Below the pieces are notes generated by a model. The model had not been told where the DNA came from and did no database searches. It worked only from the letters and a program-made list of their open reading frames with translations. A DNA stretch of 64,000 bases from Cryptomeria japonica (lineage: Eukaryota; Streptophyta; Pinopsida; Cupressales; Cupressaceae). Numbering within the stretch: the first letter of the stretch is position 1; each line of letters starts with the position of its first letter. A program made the position numbers and the translations under genes. The DNA is taken from the NCBI RefSeq assembly GCF_030272615.1, contig NC_081415.1:629151240-629215239 (forward strand). Reading direction: 5' to 3'. This document shows, one piece after another, positions 1-10,143 of this stretch.

Positions 1-1109
1 AGAGGGGAGGGGTGAATCAGTTACCACAAAAATAAATCCACAAGTCCCTTAGATGTCTTAAATATAAACTGCTGAAACTCGGTAAATTAACTTATCAGTG
101 TTCATTAAACATTAACATGCATAAAACAAATAACATGAACACAAGTAACACCAGATATAACGTGGAAACTCAATTTTGGGAAAACCACCAATGTAACTAG
201 TTACTGATTTTCACTCTTCTGAAGTGAGCCCTGTTAGGAGCCAACCCTGTTAAAGGTTACAAAACACACTGTTAGGTGTGACCCTGTTAGAGGATTTAAT
301 CACCCTGCTAGGAGTGGCCTTGTGAAAGGTCTTAAGAACAATTCAACCGAATTGTCACCTTGTCAGAGGATTTACAAGAATGGTTGTTAGACCAACTCTG
401 TTAAGAGATTTCGGTATCACTGCTACAATGGTTAGAAAGCAACAATGAAGTGATCTGAATTAAATACAACTTATCTTGCTGATACAGATCTCTGTTCTGA
501 GCCAATAGATCCTTACTGATCACATATATCTTTTCTGCGCCTCAAGGATATCACTGATCCTTCATCAGAATTCTCACATTTCTGCTCCTTCACATTTCCA
601 TACTTTTCATACTTCACCACACTTCGAAATCGCAACTTGATCTCTTATATATATCATTCAGGTTACCAAGTCGGCCCAATTACAAGTTAAAATAAATATT
701 ACATAGGTCGGCTACATATACAAGTTTCAATAAAGAAATATTGCTTCGGTCGGCTGCATAAACATTTCACTGATGCTCGGTGAACACTGCTGATTCTTCG
801 GTAACCGACTGAACTCGGTAAGTACTGCGAACTCGGTAAAGACTGACTCTCCTTCACATATTCTTCGAAGACCGACTGAACTCGGTAAAGACTGCAAACT
901 CGGTATAGCATACTGGAGTGCTAGGTAGACTCTGTGACTTGCTTCTCTTACCGTCTGAACTTGGTAGACTCTGTCTAACTGCCTTGCCGAACATTCTGAG
1001 CTCGGTAGACTCTGTCTAACTGCCTTGCAGAACATTCTGAGCTCGGTAGACTGATATGACATTTGTGTAACATCAAAGACAATACACAATTAAACAATTG
1101 TATCCAACA
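1..1109 (-). repeat. 3' LTR of the deleted Copia element (truncated by window start)
   Basis: It aligns without gaps to 4294-5402 (constant offset 4293) with about 15 mismatches seen by eye. On the minus strand it begins TGTTGGATAC at 1109. It contains many CTCGGTA-type motifs and a short tandem repeat near its 5' end. The first 26 bases of the equivalent LTR lie outside the window. Confidence 0.93.
965..1046. repeat. 41-bp tandem duplication inside the Copia LTR
   Basis: Two consecutive 41-base units start at 965 and 1006 with the same TAGACTCTGTCTAACTGCC opening. The same pair is present in the other LTR at 5258-5339, so the duplication predates insertion. It lies in the U3 part of the minus-strand LTR, where repeats often carry enhancer-like motifs; that role is inference. 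Confidence 0.8.
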
Positions 1110-1121
1110 ATCTCCCTCTTT
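1110..1121 (-). other. Polypurine tract of the deleted Copia element
   Basis: It directly abuts the inner edge of the 3' LTR. On the minus strand it reads CCAAAGAGGGAGAT followed by TGTTGG, the standard plant Copia arrangement for plus-strand priming. Confidence 0.88.
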
Positions 1122-1241
1122 GGCATTGATGGCAACACAACATGTCATAGCAGAATGAAATTTGAAAACAGGTCTTTTCTTTTATGACAGCAACATGCCA
1201 ACATAACTTTCCCTTTGGATAGAGAACACTCCTTCTTTCAA

Positions 1242-1375
1242 TAATCTCCCTCTATGAAGTAACTTCATCTTTGGACGGTGAAACTCTCCCTCTTTATCAA
1301 ACAACTCTCCCTCTTTATCTTAATGAACTTTCTTTCAAATTTTAGTAGGATATGACAGTAAAACTCTCCCTCTTT
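1242..1375 (-). repeat. Four extra polypurine-tract-like motifs
   Basis: The CTCCCTCT core recurs at about 1242-1253, 1282-1295, 1303-1316 and 1362-1375, each reading as AGAGGGAGA-like on the minus strand, in addition to the tract next to the LTR. Multiplied polypurine tracts upstream of the 3' LTR are a known trait of Sirevirus-type Copia elements. Here they fill the residual 3' leader. Confidence 0.7.
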
Positions 1376-1503
1376 GACAACACATGCTAAAGACAATAAG
1401 ACTTCATCTAAGTTATAATGTACCTTTTGTACTGATTCATATGCAATATTTTCCTGATTATACTGCATCAACTACTTAGGATGAGTTGATGCATCACTAA
1501 AAC

Positions 1504-3347
1504 TTTTCTTTAGTGAATTTCAGATAGGGGAGTGACCCCTAACTTACTTCTTGTCATGGTTACTTCAGATTTGTCTCCAATGATCTGATCTGCTGAATGA
1601 TGTCATCTGACATACTCGGCTAATACAGGTTTCTTGCCTTTAGAATGAATTTCATCATTGTCCTCTTGTTCTTCAACTGGCTGGTCCGGCTCGGTAAATA
1701 TTGGCTCGGTTTCTTTAGACTCGGTAGACACTGGTTCTGGTTCATCAGACTCGGTAGATACTGACTCGGTTTGCTCTTTCTGTAACTCGGTTACTGATGA
1801 CTCGGGAGTAGAAGATTCCTGATTAGCAGATGTATCTGGTATTGTATCAGGTTCAATAGACACAAATCTTCTATAATCTTCTGGTTCTCTTTTGCTTTCT
1901 TCTTCAGATCTTTCTGCAAACTCATCAACTTTCACATGTGCACTTTCTATAACTTTATGAGTAGACAAGTTCAAACATCTATATGCTTTACTCTTGCAAG
2001 AATATCCGAGGAATATACCTTCATCACCTTTCACATCAAATTTTCCTTTTATAGATTCTTTCAAAATGTAACATTTACTTCCAAATACTTTTAGGTAACT
2101 TACATTAGGTTTGTAGCCATACCATAATTCATAGGGGGTTTTGAATGAGTCCTTCTTCAGCTGTACTCGATTCAAGGTATGAACAGCAGTGCTAATAGCT
2201 TCCTTCTAGTATTTGATAGCAATATTCTTTTCAATCATTAAGGTTCTTGCACAATCCATGTTGGATCTGTTCCTTCTTTCAGCTATTCCATTTTTCTCAG
2301 GAGTTCTAGGCGCTGATACTTGTCTTTTGATTCCTCTTTCAATGCAAAAGTTATTGAATTCATGAGAGATGAATTCACCACCTCTGTCTGACCTTAGACA
2401 TTTAAGTCTTTTACCTGTTTCTTTTTCTACTCTGGCCAAATACCATTTGAACTTTTCAAATGCTTCTGATTTGTTCCTTAAATACATGACAGTCATCATT
2501 CTTGAGTAATCATCAACAAAAAGAATGAAGAACTTTTCTCCAGTATAACTTTCAGTTCCTATGGGTCCACATAAATCAGTATGCACAATTTCTAATATAT
2601 CTTCAGATTGATAGTTTTTGCTTTTGAAACTAGTCTTTCCCATATTTCCAATTTGACAATTCTTACATAGACCGACCTCGGGTTTCTTTATATCTGGAAT
2701 ACCTCTTACTTTTCTGAATTTACTTATTTTCACTAGGTTATCAAAATTTACATGACATAACCTTTTGTGCCATAACCAACTTTCTTCAACTTTAGCAATA
2801 AAACATGAATTTTCACTTGTTTCAAGTCGGAACAAATTACTTTTTGTTTGAGTGCCTGATGCAATCAGCTTTCCTTGATTATTTAGCAGTTTGGCCTTTC
2901 CATGTGTGAATTCCACCTTGAGTCCACTATTAAGTAGCTGTGCCACACTCATCAAGTTGTGATTGAGACCTTCAACCCAGTAGGCATCATCAAATACAAG
3001 TTCTTTGGTTATAGGGATTCTACCTCTTCCTTTTATGTAGCGAGGTTCATTATTACCAAACCTTACACTACCTCCATCATAGTCTATAAAATGTTCAAAC
3101 TTGGTTTATCACTAGTCATATGATGAGAGCAACCATTGTCTATGATCCACGTATCATTTTTGCTTATATGAGAAATAAGTGCCATCTTATCTTCCTCATC
3201 ATTATCAGAATCATCTCTTATAGCAATATAAACAATTTCATCTTCACTATTATCAGAATCCTTAGCCATAAAGCATGTTTTCTTACCTTTGAATGATTTG
3301 TAGTCCTTTTTGCTATTCCATTTGTGATCTTTCTTCTCATCTTTGCT
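1504..3347 (-). pseudogene. pol: Copia pol fragment: protease, pre-integrase, integrase, SH3-like tail; RT deleted
   Basis: Read on the minus strand downstream of gag. A protease-type motif WIIDNGCSHHMT appears around 3130-3165, with DNG in place of the usual DSG. A frameshift near 3100 moves the frame, after which the GAG-pre-integrase motif WHKRLCHVN and CKNCQIG appear (about 2650-2780). The integrase core has Asp in HTDLCGP, Asp in SDRGGEF and Glu in NGIAERRNR. A TAG at 2206-2208 replaces an expected Trp (KY*KEA). The SH3-like integrase domain (YELWYGYKPN, GIFLGYS) follows, then an acidic linker and TMTRSKLG near 1550. That motif normally sits just before RT, but here the sequence jumps straight to the 3' leader near 1500. 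Not functional as a complete pol. Confidence 0.9.
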
Positions 3348-4205
3348 CTACTTGTTTGGGCATCTAGCAGCAATATGACCGACTTCATCACATGAAAAAC
3401 AGATTAGAGGAACTTTGCCTCTGTATTTTCCTCTGCCTTTGGAATATTTCTTTGCTAGAAGAGCTTCAATTATTTCAAGATCACTGTCTGAACTTGGTTC
3501 TGATTCATCTTCACTTTCTGACCGAGATTCCTTTTTCTTTTTGCCTTTCTCCTTGAGTGAAACCTTAGCTTCAAATGCTGATTCCATGTTTTTGGAAGCT
3601 GGAACATAGTTGTCATAGTTGTCTAACTCAAATGCAGTTAATCTTCCAACTATGGCCTCTAAATTTATCTTATGATTTGCTTCACATCTTCTTTCCTGAA
3701 TTGCAGAAACTCTGATTGCATAAATAGGTAGTAATGTTCTGAGAACTTTGCTTATGACTGTTTCCTCTGAGATATCACCTCCAGAAGCTTTGATTGCACT
3801 GACACTAGCTTTGACTCTTTCAACATATTTTGCAATATTTTCATCCTCACTCATTTTTAATTGATCAAACTGTCCTCTCAAGCTTTCTGCTTTGGCTCTT
3901 CTGACATTGTCATCACCACCATAGATATCTTTCAGCTTGTTCCACATTTCAAATGCACTTTTGCAATCTTTAACATCATCAAACTCTTCATAGCTTAGGG
4001 CAGATGTAATGTCTATCATCATGGTGTTATGAGTCTTCTTTGCAGCAATATCAGCAACAGTTAGTGTACCAGTGGGTGTCACATATTCTGTGTCAAGATG
4101 TGTCAATCCTGTATCTCCAATGGAAGCCAAATGGAGTCTCATGAGACCTTGCCATGCTGAAAAGTTATTTTTGTTTAGCCTTGGAATTTCCCTCTTGTAA
4201 GACAT
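3348..4205 (-). CDS. gag: Copia Gag (nucleocapsid-type) protein
   Basis: An open frame of 285 codons that starts 45 bp inside the primer binding site. The N-terminus (MSYKREIPRLNKNNFSAWQ) matches the Copia Gag pattern of a short leader followed by an aromatic FxxW motif. The middle holds the UBN2-type helical region (WNKLKDIYGGDDN, LRGQFDQLKM). A lysine and serine rich linker leads to one canonical CCHC zinc knuckle, CFSCDEVGHIAARC, at residues 269-282. Gag packages the element RNA in virus-like particles. The ORF ends at a TAG after PNK, but the same frame continues into the protease, so the stop probably replaces a Gln codon (CAG to TAG) in an originally longer Gag-Pol frame. It is the only nearly intact ORF of this element and could still make particles. 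Confidence 0.9.
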   Translation of the reverse strand: MSYKREIPRLNKNNFSAWQGLMRLHLASIGDTGLTHLDTEYVTPTGTLTVADIAAKKTHNTMMIDITSALSYEEFDDVKDCKSAFEMWNKLKDIYGGDDNVRRAKAESLRGQFDQLKMSEDENIAKYVERVKASVSAIKASGGDISEETVISKVLRTLLPIYAIRVSAIQERRCEANHKINLEAIVGRLTAFELDNYDNYVPASKNMESAFEAKVSLKEKGKKKKESRSESEDESEPSSDSDLEIIEALLAKKYSKGRGKYRGKVPLICFSCDEVGHIAARCPNK

Positions 4206-4253
4206 CTTGATCTTTAGCTTAGATCCTTGAAATACTTCCTACAAGCACCGAGA

Positions 4254-4265
4254 GCTCTGATACCA
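4254..4265 (-). other. Primer binding site, initiator tRNA-Met type
   Basis: The plus strand reads GCTCTGATACCA, so the minus strand reads TGGTATCAGAGC, the standard complement of the 3' end of plant initiator tRNA-Met. It lies two bases inside the 5' LTR. Confidence 0.95.
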
Positions 4266-4267
4266 AT

Positions 4268-5402
4268 TGTTGGAAATATGGATGGAGTAACTGAGAGGGG
4301 AGGGGTGAATCAGTTACTACAAAAATAAATCCACAAGTCCCTTAGATGTCTTAAATATAAACTGCTGAAACTCGGTAAATTAACTTATCAGTGTTCATTA
4401 AACATTAACATGCATAAACCAAATAACATGAACACAAGTAACACCAGATATAACGTGGAAACCCAATTTTGGGAAAACCACCAATGTAACTAGTTACTGA
4501 TTTTCACTCTTCTGAAGTGAGCCCTGTTAGGAGCCAACCCTGTTAAAGGTTACAAAACACACTGTTAAGTGTGACCCTGTTAGAGGATTTAATCACCCTG
4601 CTAGGAGTGGCCTTGTGAAAGGTCTTAAGAACAATTCAACTGAATTGTCACCTTGTCAGAGGATTTACAAGAATGGTTGTTAGACCAACTCTGTTAAGAG
4701 ATTTCGGTATCACTGCTACAATGGTTAGAAAGCAACAATGAAGTGATCTGAATTAAATACAACTTATCTTGCTGATACAGATCTCTGTTCTGAGCCAATA
4801 GATCCTTACTGATCACATATATCTTTTCTGCGCCTCAAGGATATCACTGATCCTTCATCAGAATTCACACATTTCTGCTCCTTCACATTTCCATACTTTT
4901 CATACTTCACCACACTTCAAAATCGCAACTTGATCTCTTATATATATCATTCAGGTTACCAAGTCGGCCCAATTACAAGTTAAAATAAATATTACATAGG
5001 TCGGCTACATATACAAGTTTCAATAAAGAAATATTGCTTCGGTCGGCTGCATAAACATTTCACTGATGCTCAGTGAACACTGTTGATTCTTCGGTAACCG
5101 ACTGAACTCGGTAAGTACTGCGAACTCGGTAAAGATTGACTCTCCTTCACACATTCTTCGAAGACCGACTGAACTCGGTAAAGACTGCAAACTCGGTATA
5201 GCATACTGGAGTGCTAGGTAGACTCTGTGACTTGCTTCTCTTACCGTCTGAACTCGATAGACTCTGTCTAACTGCCTTGCCGAACATTCTGAGCTCGGTA
5301 GACTCTGTCTAACTGCCTTGCCGAACATTCTGAGCTTGGTAGACTGATATGACATTTGTGTAACATCAAAGACAATACACAATTAAACAATTGTATCCAA
5401 CA
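4268..5402 (-). repeat. 5' LTR of the deleted Copia element
   Basis: Complete LTR of 1135 bases with TG...CA ends: TGTTGGAAAT at 4268 on the plus strand, and TGTTGGATAC at 5402 on the minus strand. It matches 1-1109 throughout. The bases just outside the right end are AACAA; the partner target-site copy lies left of the window. Confidence 0.95.
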
Positions 5403-7961
5403 AACAATGACGAGTTGGTTAAAGATTACTTTAAGAATTTCCAAACCAAAATGAAATAGAGAGAAAGGATTTCCCAAAGCATTGTAGATAAATATGACAA
5501 ACAAATATGCTTTGTAGTGAAGAGAGATGAAATCTGGATGGAAGCAGTTAGACCCTGAACTATATGGATTACTGAAATGGGATATGAGGTGGACTCTCAC
5601 ATCTTGGACTCATATGAAAAAATACTCCTAGATGCTCCATCGGAACCAATAGAGAAAATATTTGGAAATGCTAAAACAATTGAAAGTGATGTTGCTATGA
5701 TGATGCAGAGAAACAAAAGAGACAAATTCATGAAAGATGCTTCTAAAATGGTAAAAGATGTTACAGAAGGTTTGATGAATCTTAGCGGTATTGTTGTTAG
5801 TGTGACAAAAAGACAATCAAAGAAGACACCGGTAGCTCACATTTCCCCTGTGGCTACTTCTTTTGATTATGGCAATGATAGGACAACTAAATTCAAGAGA
5901 GTGGACAAGAAGAAAAGAAAACCCTCAGCAGCACTTGCTCCATCTCCCAAGAAGTCAAGAACTCAAAGAAAGAAGCAACGGGTTGTAAGAGAGCCTAGTG
6001 GCCTAAAGAAGAAGGTAACTCCAAAGAAGAAATCAAAACCTAAGGCACTAGATACTCTTACACTAGAAGAGTTGATCAATGAAATCACACAAGAAGTTAA
6101 CCTTAGCAATGTGAATAAACTTTATCTTTCTTTCAAGGATTCAGATAAGGACATTATAAAGGAAAGCATTATTTTGCACCTTGATATCTACAAGAAATTT
6201 CTTATTGAGGCTATAGATGATCTGCCTAATGATTTGTACTTGAGGTTAGAGGCTAAAAGAATGTTGGTAATGGAATTAGATAAGAAATTAAAAGTAGAGG
6301 CTCTACTTGTTGTGCTTCCTGTTAACTCCAAATAGGAAATTGATGACTTAATTTCAGAGGCATACATAACAGTTTTTGTGAGTGGTCAGTGGTAGGTTAG
6401 CCTTATGGCAGGTGGAGTAAAGGAAATTGCAGTTGAAACAACCAATAAGTGGGATATATTCTTTGTTGAGAAAGAGAAGAAAGAAGAAAAGGATAGACAG
6501 AAAATGGATAAGTATTTTGCAAAGGTATATCAGAAGGATAAAGGTAAAGGTAAAATTGGCAGTTTACCTAATATAACGGTCAAGGATAAGCTTCCTCCAC
6601 TAGCACAGAACACCTCACCAATAACTGCAGAGGCACTGGTACAAACTGACAGTCAACTGAAAGAGAAGGCAAAAGAAATGACACAAGATGACATTAATCC
6701 GGAGTCAAATATTTTTTTACCATGAATGTGGACACTCAAAACTTCAACATTGTCATGGATAAGGAAACCATAGAGGTAAAGCAAACTGAAGCTATAATTA
6801 TTGAGATCTCTAAGTCACTGGTCAACACTGTTGACTCTCAGAACATTGAGATACCAGCTAAAGTTAAGGAAATAGATACCATCCTAGATGCTACTTAGCT
6901 TAACATTGAGAAACCGGTAGAAGCAGAAATAGAAGCACAAACTGAAACTGGAAAAGGAAAAGAATAGAGTATAGCTAAACCGAGAGTCAGCAAGGTAGAA
7001 AGTAAGGATGACAGTAAGGTTGAAAACAAAGTTGAAACAGAGAGTGAGTAAAAGGAAGAAACAGTGGATAAAGAAAAGGTCAATTGTGGAAAGAAGATAG
7101 CTGAAGTGGTTAATGTGCAGACATCCGGAGATGAGAAGAAACCAACTGCAGAACCTCACACTCCACCTAGCACTTCCACTATGGATTATAGACCTACTAA
7201 TGTGACAGATGTACTTTTGGATTCCATAAAGAGGATCATAGATTGCAATGCCTTAGCATTTAAGGCAATTGATGATACTTTACATATTCTAAAAATGATT
7301 GCACTGGCATGTAAAGTTGATCATATTGATGGATCTTTACGTAAATTGGACACATTGTCAAAATTCATTGCTTTAAATATTCTAATTGTAGATAAAATAA
7401 ATGAAGAGACTATTAAGGAAAGGGTGAATAAGGAGAAAAGTGAATTCTTTGATAAGACTATCAAGGACTGTACTGAGCATATTGATTCCTTATTACCGAC
7501 ACTTAATTCCACTATTTTGGAATATAAAAAAATTGTATAAGGAAACATACAATCCTCACAACCTGACAGAAGACATTGAGGAAGAGATAAAGAAAACACA
7601 AAAAGAGATTGATGATATAGCAGATAATATGATAGGTTCTTCAGAACTTACCTCATTTTTTGATCAAGAAATGACAGTTTTTGAAGAATAGATTGAGAAA
7701 TTAGAAAAGGAAAAAGCAAGGATAAGAATAAAGGCCCGGAAGCTGAAAAATAAACTTGGCCCTAGATTGGAAAACCTTATAACACAGCGGATTGATTTGT
7801 CTAAAGCAACAATTCAAGGAGAAAGATCACTGAAGCAACAGATGCATTGTCTGACCAGTATGATCCAACAAACTGAAACCATTATTTCTGACAGCACTAA
7901 ATTCATGCAGAGTCTTAATCTAATTTTGGTAGATATCTTTCAGATTGTACATAATCGATGA
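5403..7961 (+). pseudogene. Lysine/glutamate-rich extra ORF of a Copia element, unknown function
   Basis: The frame runs from the insertion point at 5403 (NNDELVKDYFKNFQ) with stops before and after MGYEVDSHILDSY. Open blocks are 5577-6335, 6405-6725, then 7064-7540 in a shifted frame, and 7440-7961 back in the first frame after a slip near 7535. A basic stretch at about 5900-6050 (KKKRKPS, KKSRTQRKKQR, KKKVTPKKKSKPK) looks like a nuclear-localisation or nucleic-acid-binding tail. The rest is rich in Lys, Glu, Ile and Leu with probable coiled coils. I recognise no domain. Its place between pol and the 3' LTR matches the extra ORF (sometimes called envelope-like) of Sireviruses, but I see no transmembrane segment. 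It could equally be a captured host fragment. Confidence 0.65.
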
Positions 7962-8022
7962 CAGGCTATGAGGTAGAATTTTGAATTCTTTGATACTTTT
8001 TTACATCCTTTATCATTGATGT

Positions 8023-8178
8023 CAAAGGGGGAGTAGTAGTATGGGAGAAAAATGTACAGAAGAGATCATTTGCTCAAGGGGAGCACTCTTATTTCTGGAT
8101 CAGTTTTTGGACTTCATTTTTGGATATAAGTTTTTAGATTTTTCTCATGAGTGTTGTCATCAATGCCAAAGGGGAGAT
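8023..8178 (+). other. Two polypurine tracts before the 3' LTR
   Basis: TCAAAGGGGGAG at 8022-8033 follows CATTGATG, and CCAAAGGGGAGA lies directly against the LTR (8166-8177). Both sit in the same CAT-NNNATG context, so one appears to be a duplicate. The LTR-proximal copy would be the active plus-strand primer. Confidence 0.82.
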
Positions 8179-9049
8179 TGTTGGCATTATACACTCAGAT
8201 GAGAATAGTTGATATTGTCATTGATGGCAACCAACTGGTAACATGGTTCATAGGTTACACCGGCAACAGACATCATCTACCAGCACCGACAGACACTATA
8301 GATTATTCACACTAGCATGCAGTCTACACCGATAGAAGATCTTACCGGCACTCCCAGCTGACATGGAAATTGTATTGTATACCCGACATGATGTATTGTA
8401 AAGACTCATATATGTATGAGATCTTATAGGTTATTTTGTAAGTATAAAAAAGTATGAATGGCATGTAAGCGAAGTAAGGATATGTAATTAGGTAATAAAT
8501 GCAAGCGGAATATGAGAGCGAATATTTGAATATGCATTTTGATGTAATAATTTTATGAGAAAATAAGAGCAGAGAAGAGTGAAGAAAGGTTTATGGTAGA
8601 GGTATTTGATAGAGCTTAAACCGGTACTAAATCTAGCATTGTAGATGCTATTTTGAGCAGTACATTGTCATTGGATTTAATCATCCAATTTTATAGTCAA
8701 TGTGACTCCTTTTTGTGATTGAGTAGTGAGCTATAGGCTATTGGACTTCCTACATGTGCAGGCCCCTATTGTATAAGTAATATTTATTCATATTAGCTAG
8801 TGAGTAAATATTGTGGGTCACAAATCCCACCAAGGTTTTTCCCCTACCGGGTTTCCTTAGAAGAAATATTTGTGTTATCATGTGCATTGATGGTTATACT
8901 ATTATTTCTCTTCATTACTTTATTTATTATTTACCGGTACATTAATTTGGGTTGTAAAGTTGCAAACAAGTTTAAATCTTTTATTTACTGGTTAGACACT
9001 AATTCACCCCCCCCTCTCAGTGTCTTTGCGACTGATCAAGTATCTAACA
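8179..9049 (+). repeat. Copia 3' LTR, plus strand
   Basis: 871 bases from TGTTGGCATT to GTATCTAACA. A TATA-like AGTATAAAAA at 8441-8450 is a plausible promoter. Near the 3' end it has the motif block seen in many plant Copia LTRs: GTGGGTCACAAATCCCACC, AAGGTTTTTCCCC and TTCACCCCCCCCTCTCAGTG. The same block in related but diverged form occurs at 13465-13680 and, inverted, at 10144-10390. Confidence 0.88.
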
Positions 9050-9050
9050 C

Positions 9051-10126
9051 CTAACCCATCTCTGAGTATGATCTTATCGGATTTCACTAACCTTCTCTTT
9101 CCCTTTCTCATTTGACCCTCTATTACCAACCCGTGGATTTGTGCTTATATGGAATTTAGCAATATGTCCAACCTCATTACATGCTTAACTTGTAACATTG
9201 TTGATTTGAATTGCTTTACTAAAACCGGTGAAATTGCTTGACCTACACTAATTAGCCATATGTTGAAAATTTCCACATGCATAACATTTAACATTCATTC
9301 TACAATCTTTTGTCATATGACCATAATTATTGCATTTAGAACATTTATCAGGAGTCGAATCAAGGTTCTGATTTGCTTTGTTTCTACATTGTCTAGCCAT
9401 GTGACCAAATCTATTGCAAACAAAATATCTACCATTAAATTTATAAGCATTAAATTGCCTTATCGATGCCTTATGGTTTTGATATTCATTAGCAGTACCA
9501 GAACTCTGTCCTTTCTCAAATCCAAGTCCACTGGAATCTCCAATCTGCCTTTGTCTCTTCAATAACTCATCTAGTTGTGTTGAGCTAATATTTAATTTTT
9601 CTTTATATTCACTTGCAATAGTTAGATCTTCTCTTGGAATTATCATTTGTCTCTCAAGCTCTTGTTCATTACTTTGGCCTTGTACTAAACCAATTCTCAA
9701 CATATCATTCTCATGAACCAACCTACTACATTCTTGAAATTTGATCTTCAGGGATACAACAAGATTTTCTTCATTTTTCTTCTGGTCCTCAATCTCCTTA
9801 GACATCCTCATAGTTATAACTTGCATTTCATTTTTCATAACCATGTTCTCCTGACTCAATTTCTAACATTGTTCCTTAAGTGAATCTTTCTCTTCATCAT
9901 CCTGACTTTGTAAAAGTTTCTTCCTCCTAGCTTGAATAGATGATAGGCTCTCTTGTAGCACAAGAATGAATTCCTTAGCAGAATTCAATTCATCTTGTAG
10001 CTTTAAGTTCTTTAATCTTTTAGCATCATTGTCTTCAAGTGCTATCTCAAGTTGCTTCTCTAAGGCCATATTCATGGATTCCGGATTTAGGATCTTCCTC
10101 AAGTTGTTAAACTTCCTCTGAGGCAC
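9051..10126 (-). pseudogene. gag: Copia gag with coiled coil and about four zinc knuckles, decayed
   Basis: One minus-strand frame with few stops. 10126-9863 is a charged, coiled-coil N-terminal region. A TAG at 9860-9862 (EQC*KLSQ) probably replaces Gln. 9859-9248 continues the coiled coil and then gives zinc knuckles: FVCNRFGHMARQC with the first Cys replaced by Tyr, an intact CSKCNNYGHMTKDC, and CYACGNFQHMAN cut by a stop. The same frame further left shows a worn fourth knuckle, ACNEVGHIAKFH, at about 9130-9165. The frame stops being gag at 9050, where the next element is inserted. Gag with a long coiled coil and repeated CCHC boxes is unusual beside the single-knuckle Copia Gag at 3348-4205. 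Confidence 0.82.
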
Positions 10127-10129
10127 AAG

Positions 10130-10141
10130 GCTCTAATACCA
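10130..10141 (-). other. Primer binding site, initiator tRNA-Met type (one mismatch)
   Basis: Minus strand TGGTATTAGAGC, two bases inside the LTR that starts at 10144. It differs by one base from the usual TGGTATCAGAGC. Confidence 0.88.
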
Positions 10142-10143
10142 AT

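Larger units (their letters stand above)
1..5402 (-). mobile_element. Copia LTR retrotransposon, internally deleted (RT and RNase H missing)
   Basis: Minus-strand element with two LTRs in register: base 1 aligns with 4294, and both copies end in TCCAACA at 1109 and 5402. The left LTR is cut by the window edge and lacks its first 26 bases. Between them lie, in minus-strand order, a primer binding site, gag, protease, pre-integrase and integrase core, the SH3-like integrase tail, and then directly the 3' leader and polypurine tract. The reverse transcriptase and RNase H that should follow the integrase tail are absent. The element interrupts the reading frame that starts at 5403. I count about 15 substitutions between the LTRs over 1109 bases, so the insertion is fairly young. 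With no RT it must have moved using proteins of a relative, or lost RT after insertion. Confidence 0.92.
5403..9049 (+). mobile_element. Plus-strand Copia element, 3' part (extra ORF, polypurine tracts, 3' LTR)
   Basis: The right part of a plus-strand LTR element: a long coding stretch, two polypurine tracts and a complete LTR ending at 9049. Its left part lies beyond the deleted Copia element that inserted at 5403. The right flank at 9050 continues directly into the decayed gag frame of another, minus-strand Copia, so this element inserted into that one. The paired tracts and the extra coiled-coil ORF just upstream of the LTR resemble Sirevirus organisation. That assignment is inference because pol is not in the window. 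Confidence 0.8.

Noticed and set aside
4254-4265. tRNA gene suggested by GCTCTGATACCA
   Set aside because: Only the 12-base primer-binding complement is present; no cloverleaf sequence around it.
6884-7159. Minus-strand ORFs rich in Phe, Leu and Ser
   Set aside because: They are the reverse complement of the Lys/Glu-rich plus-strand frame.
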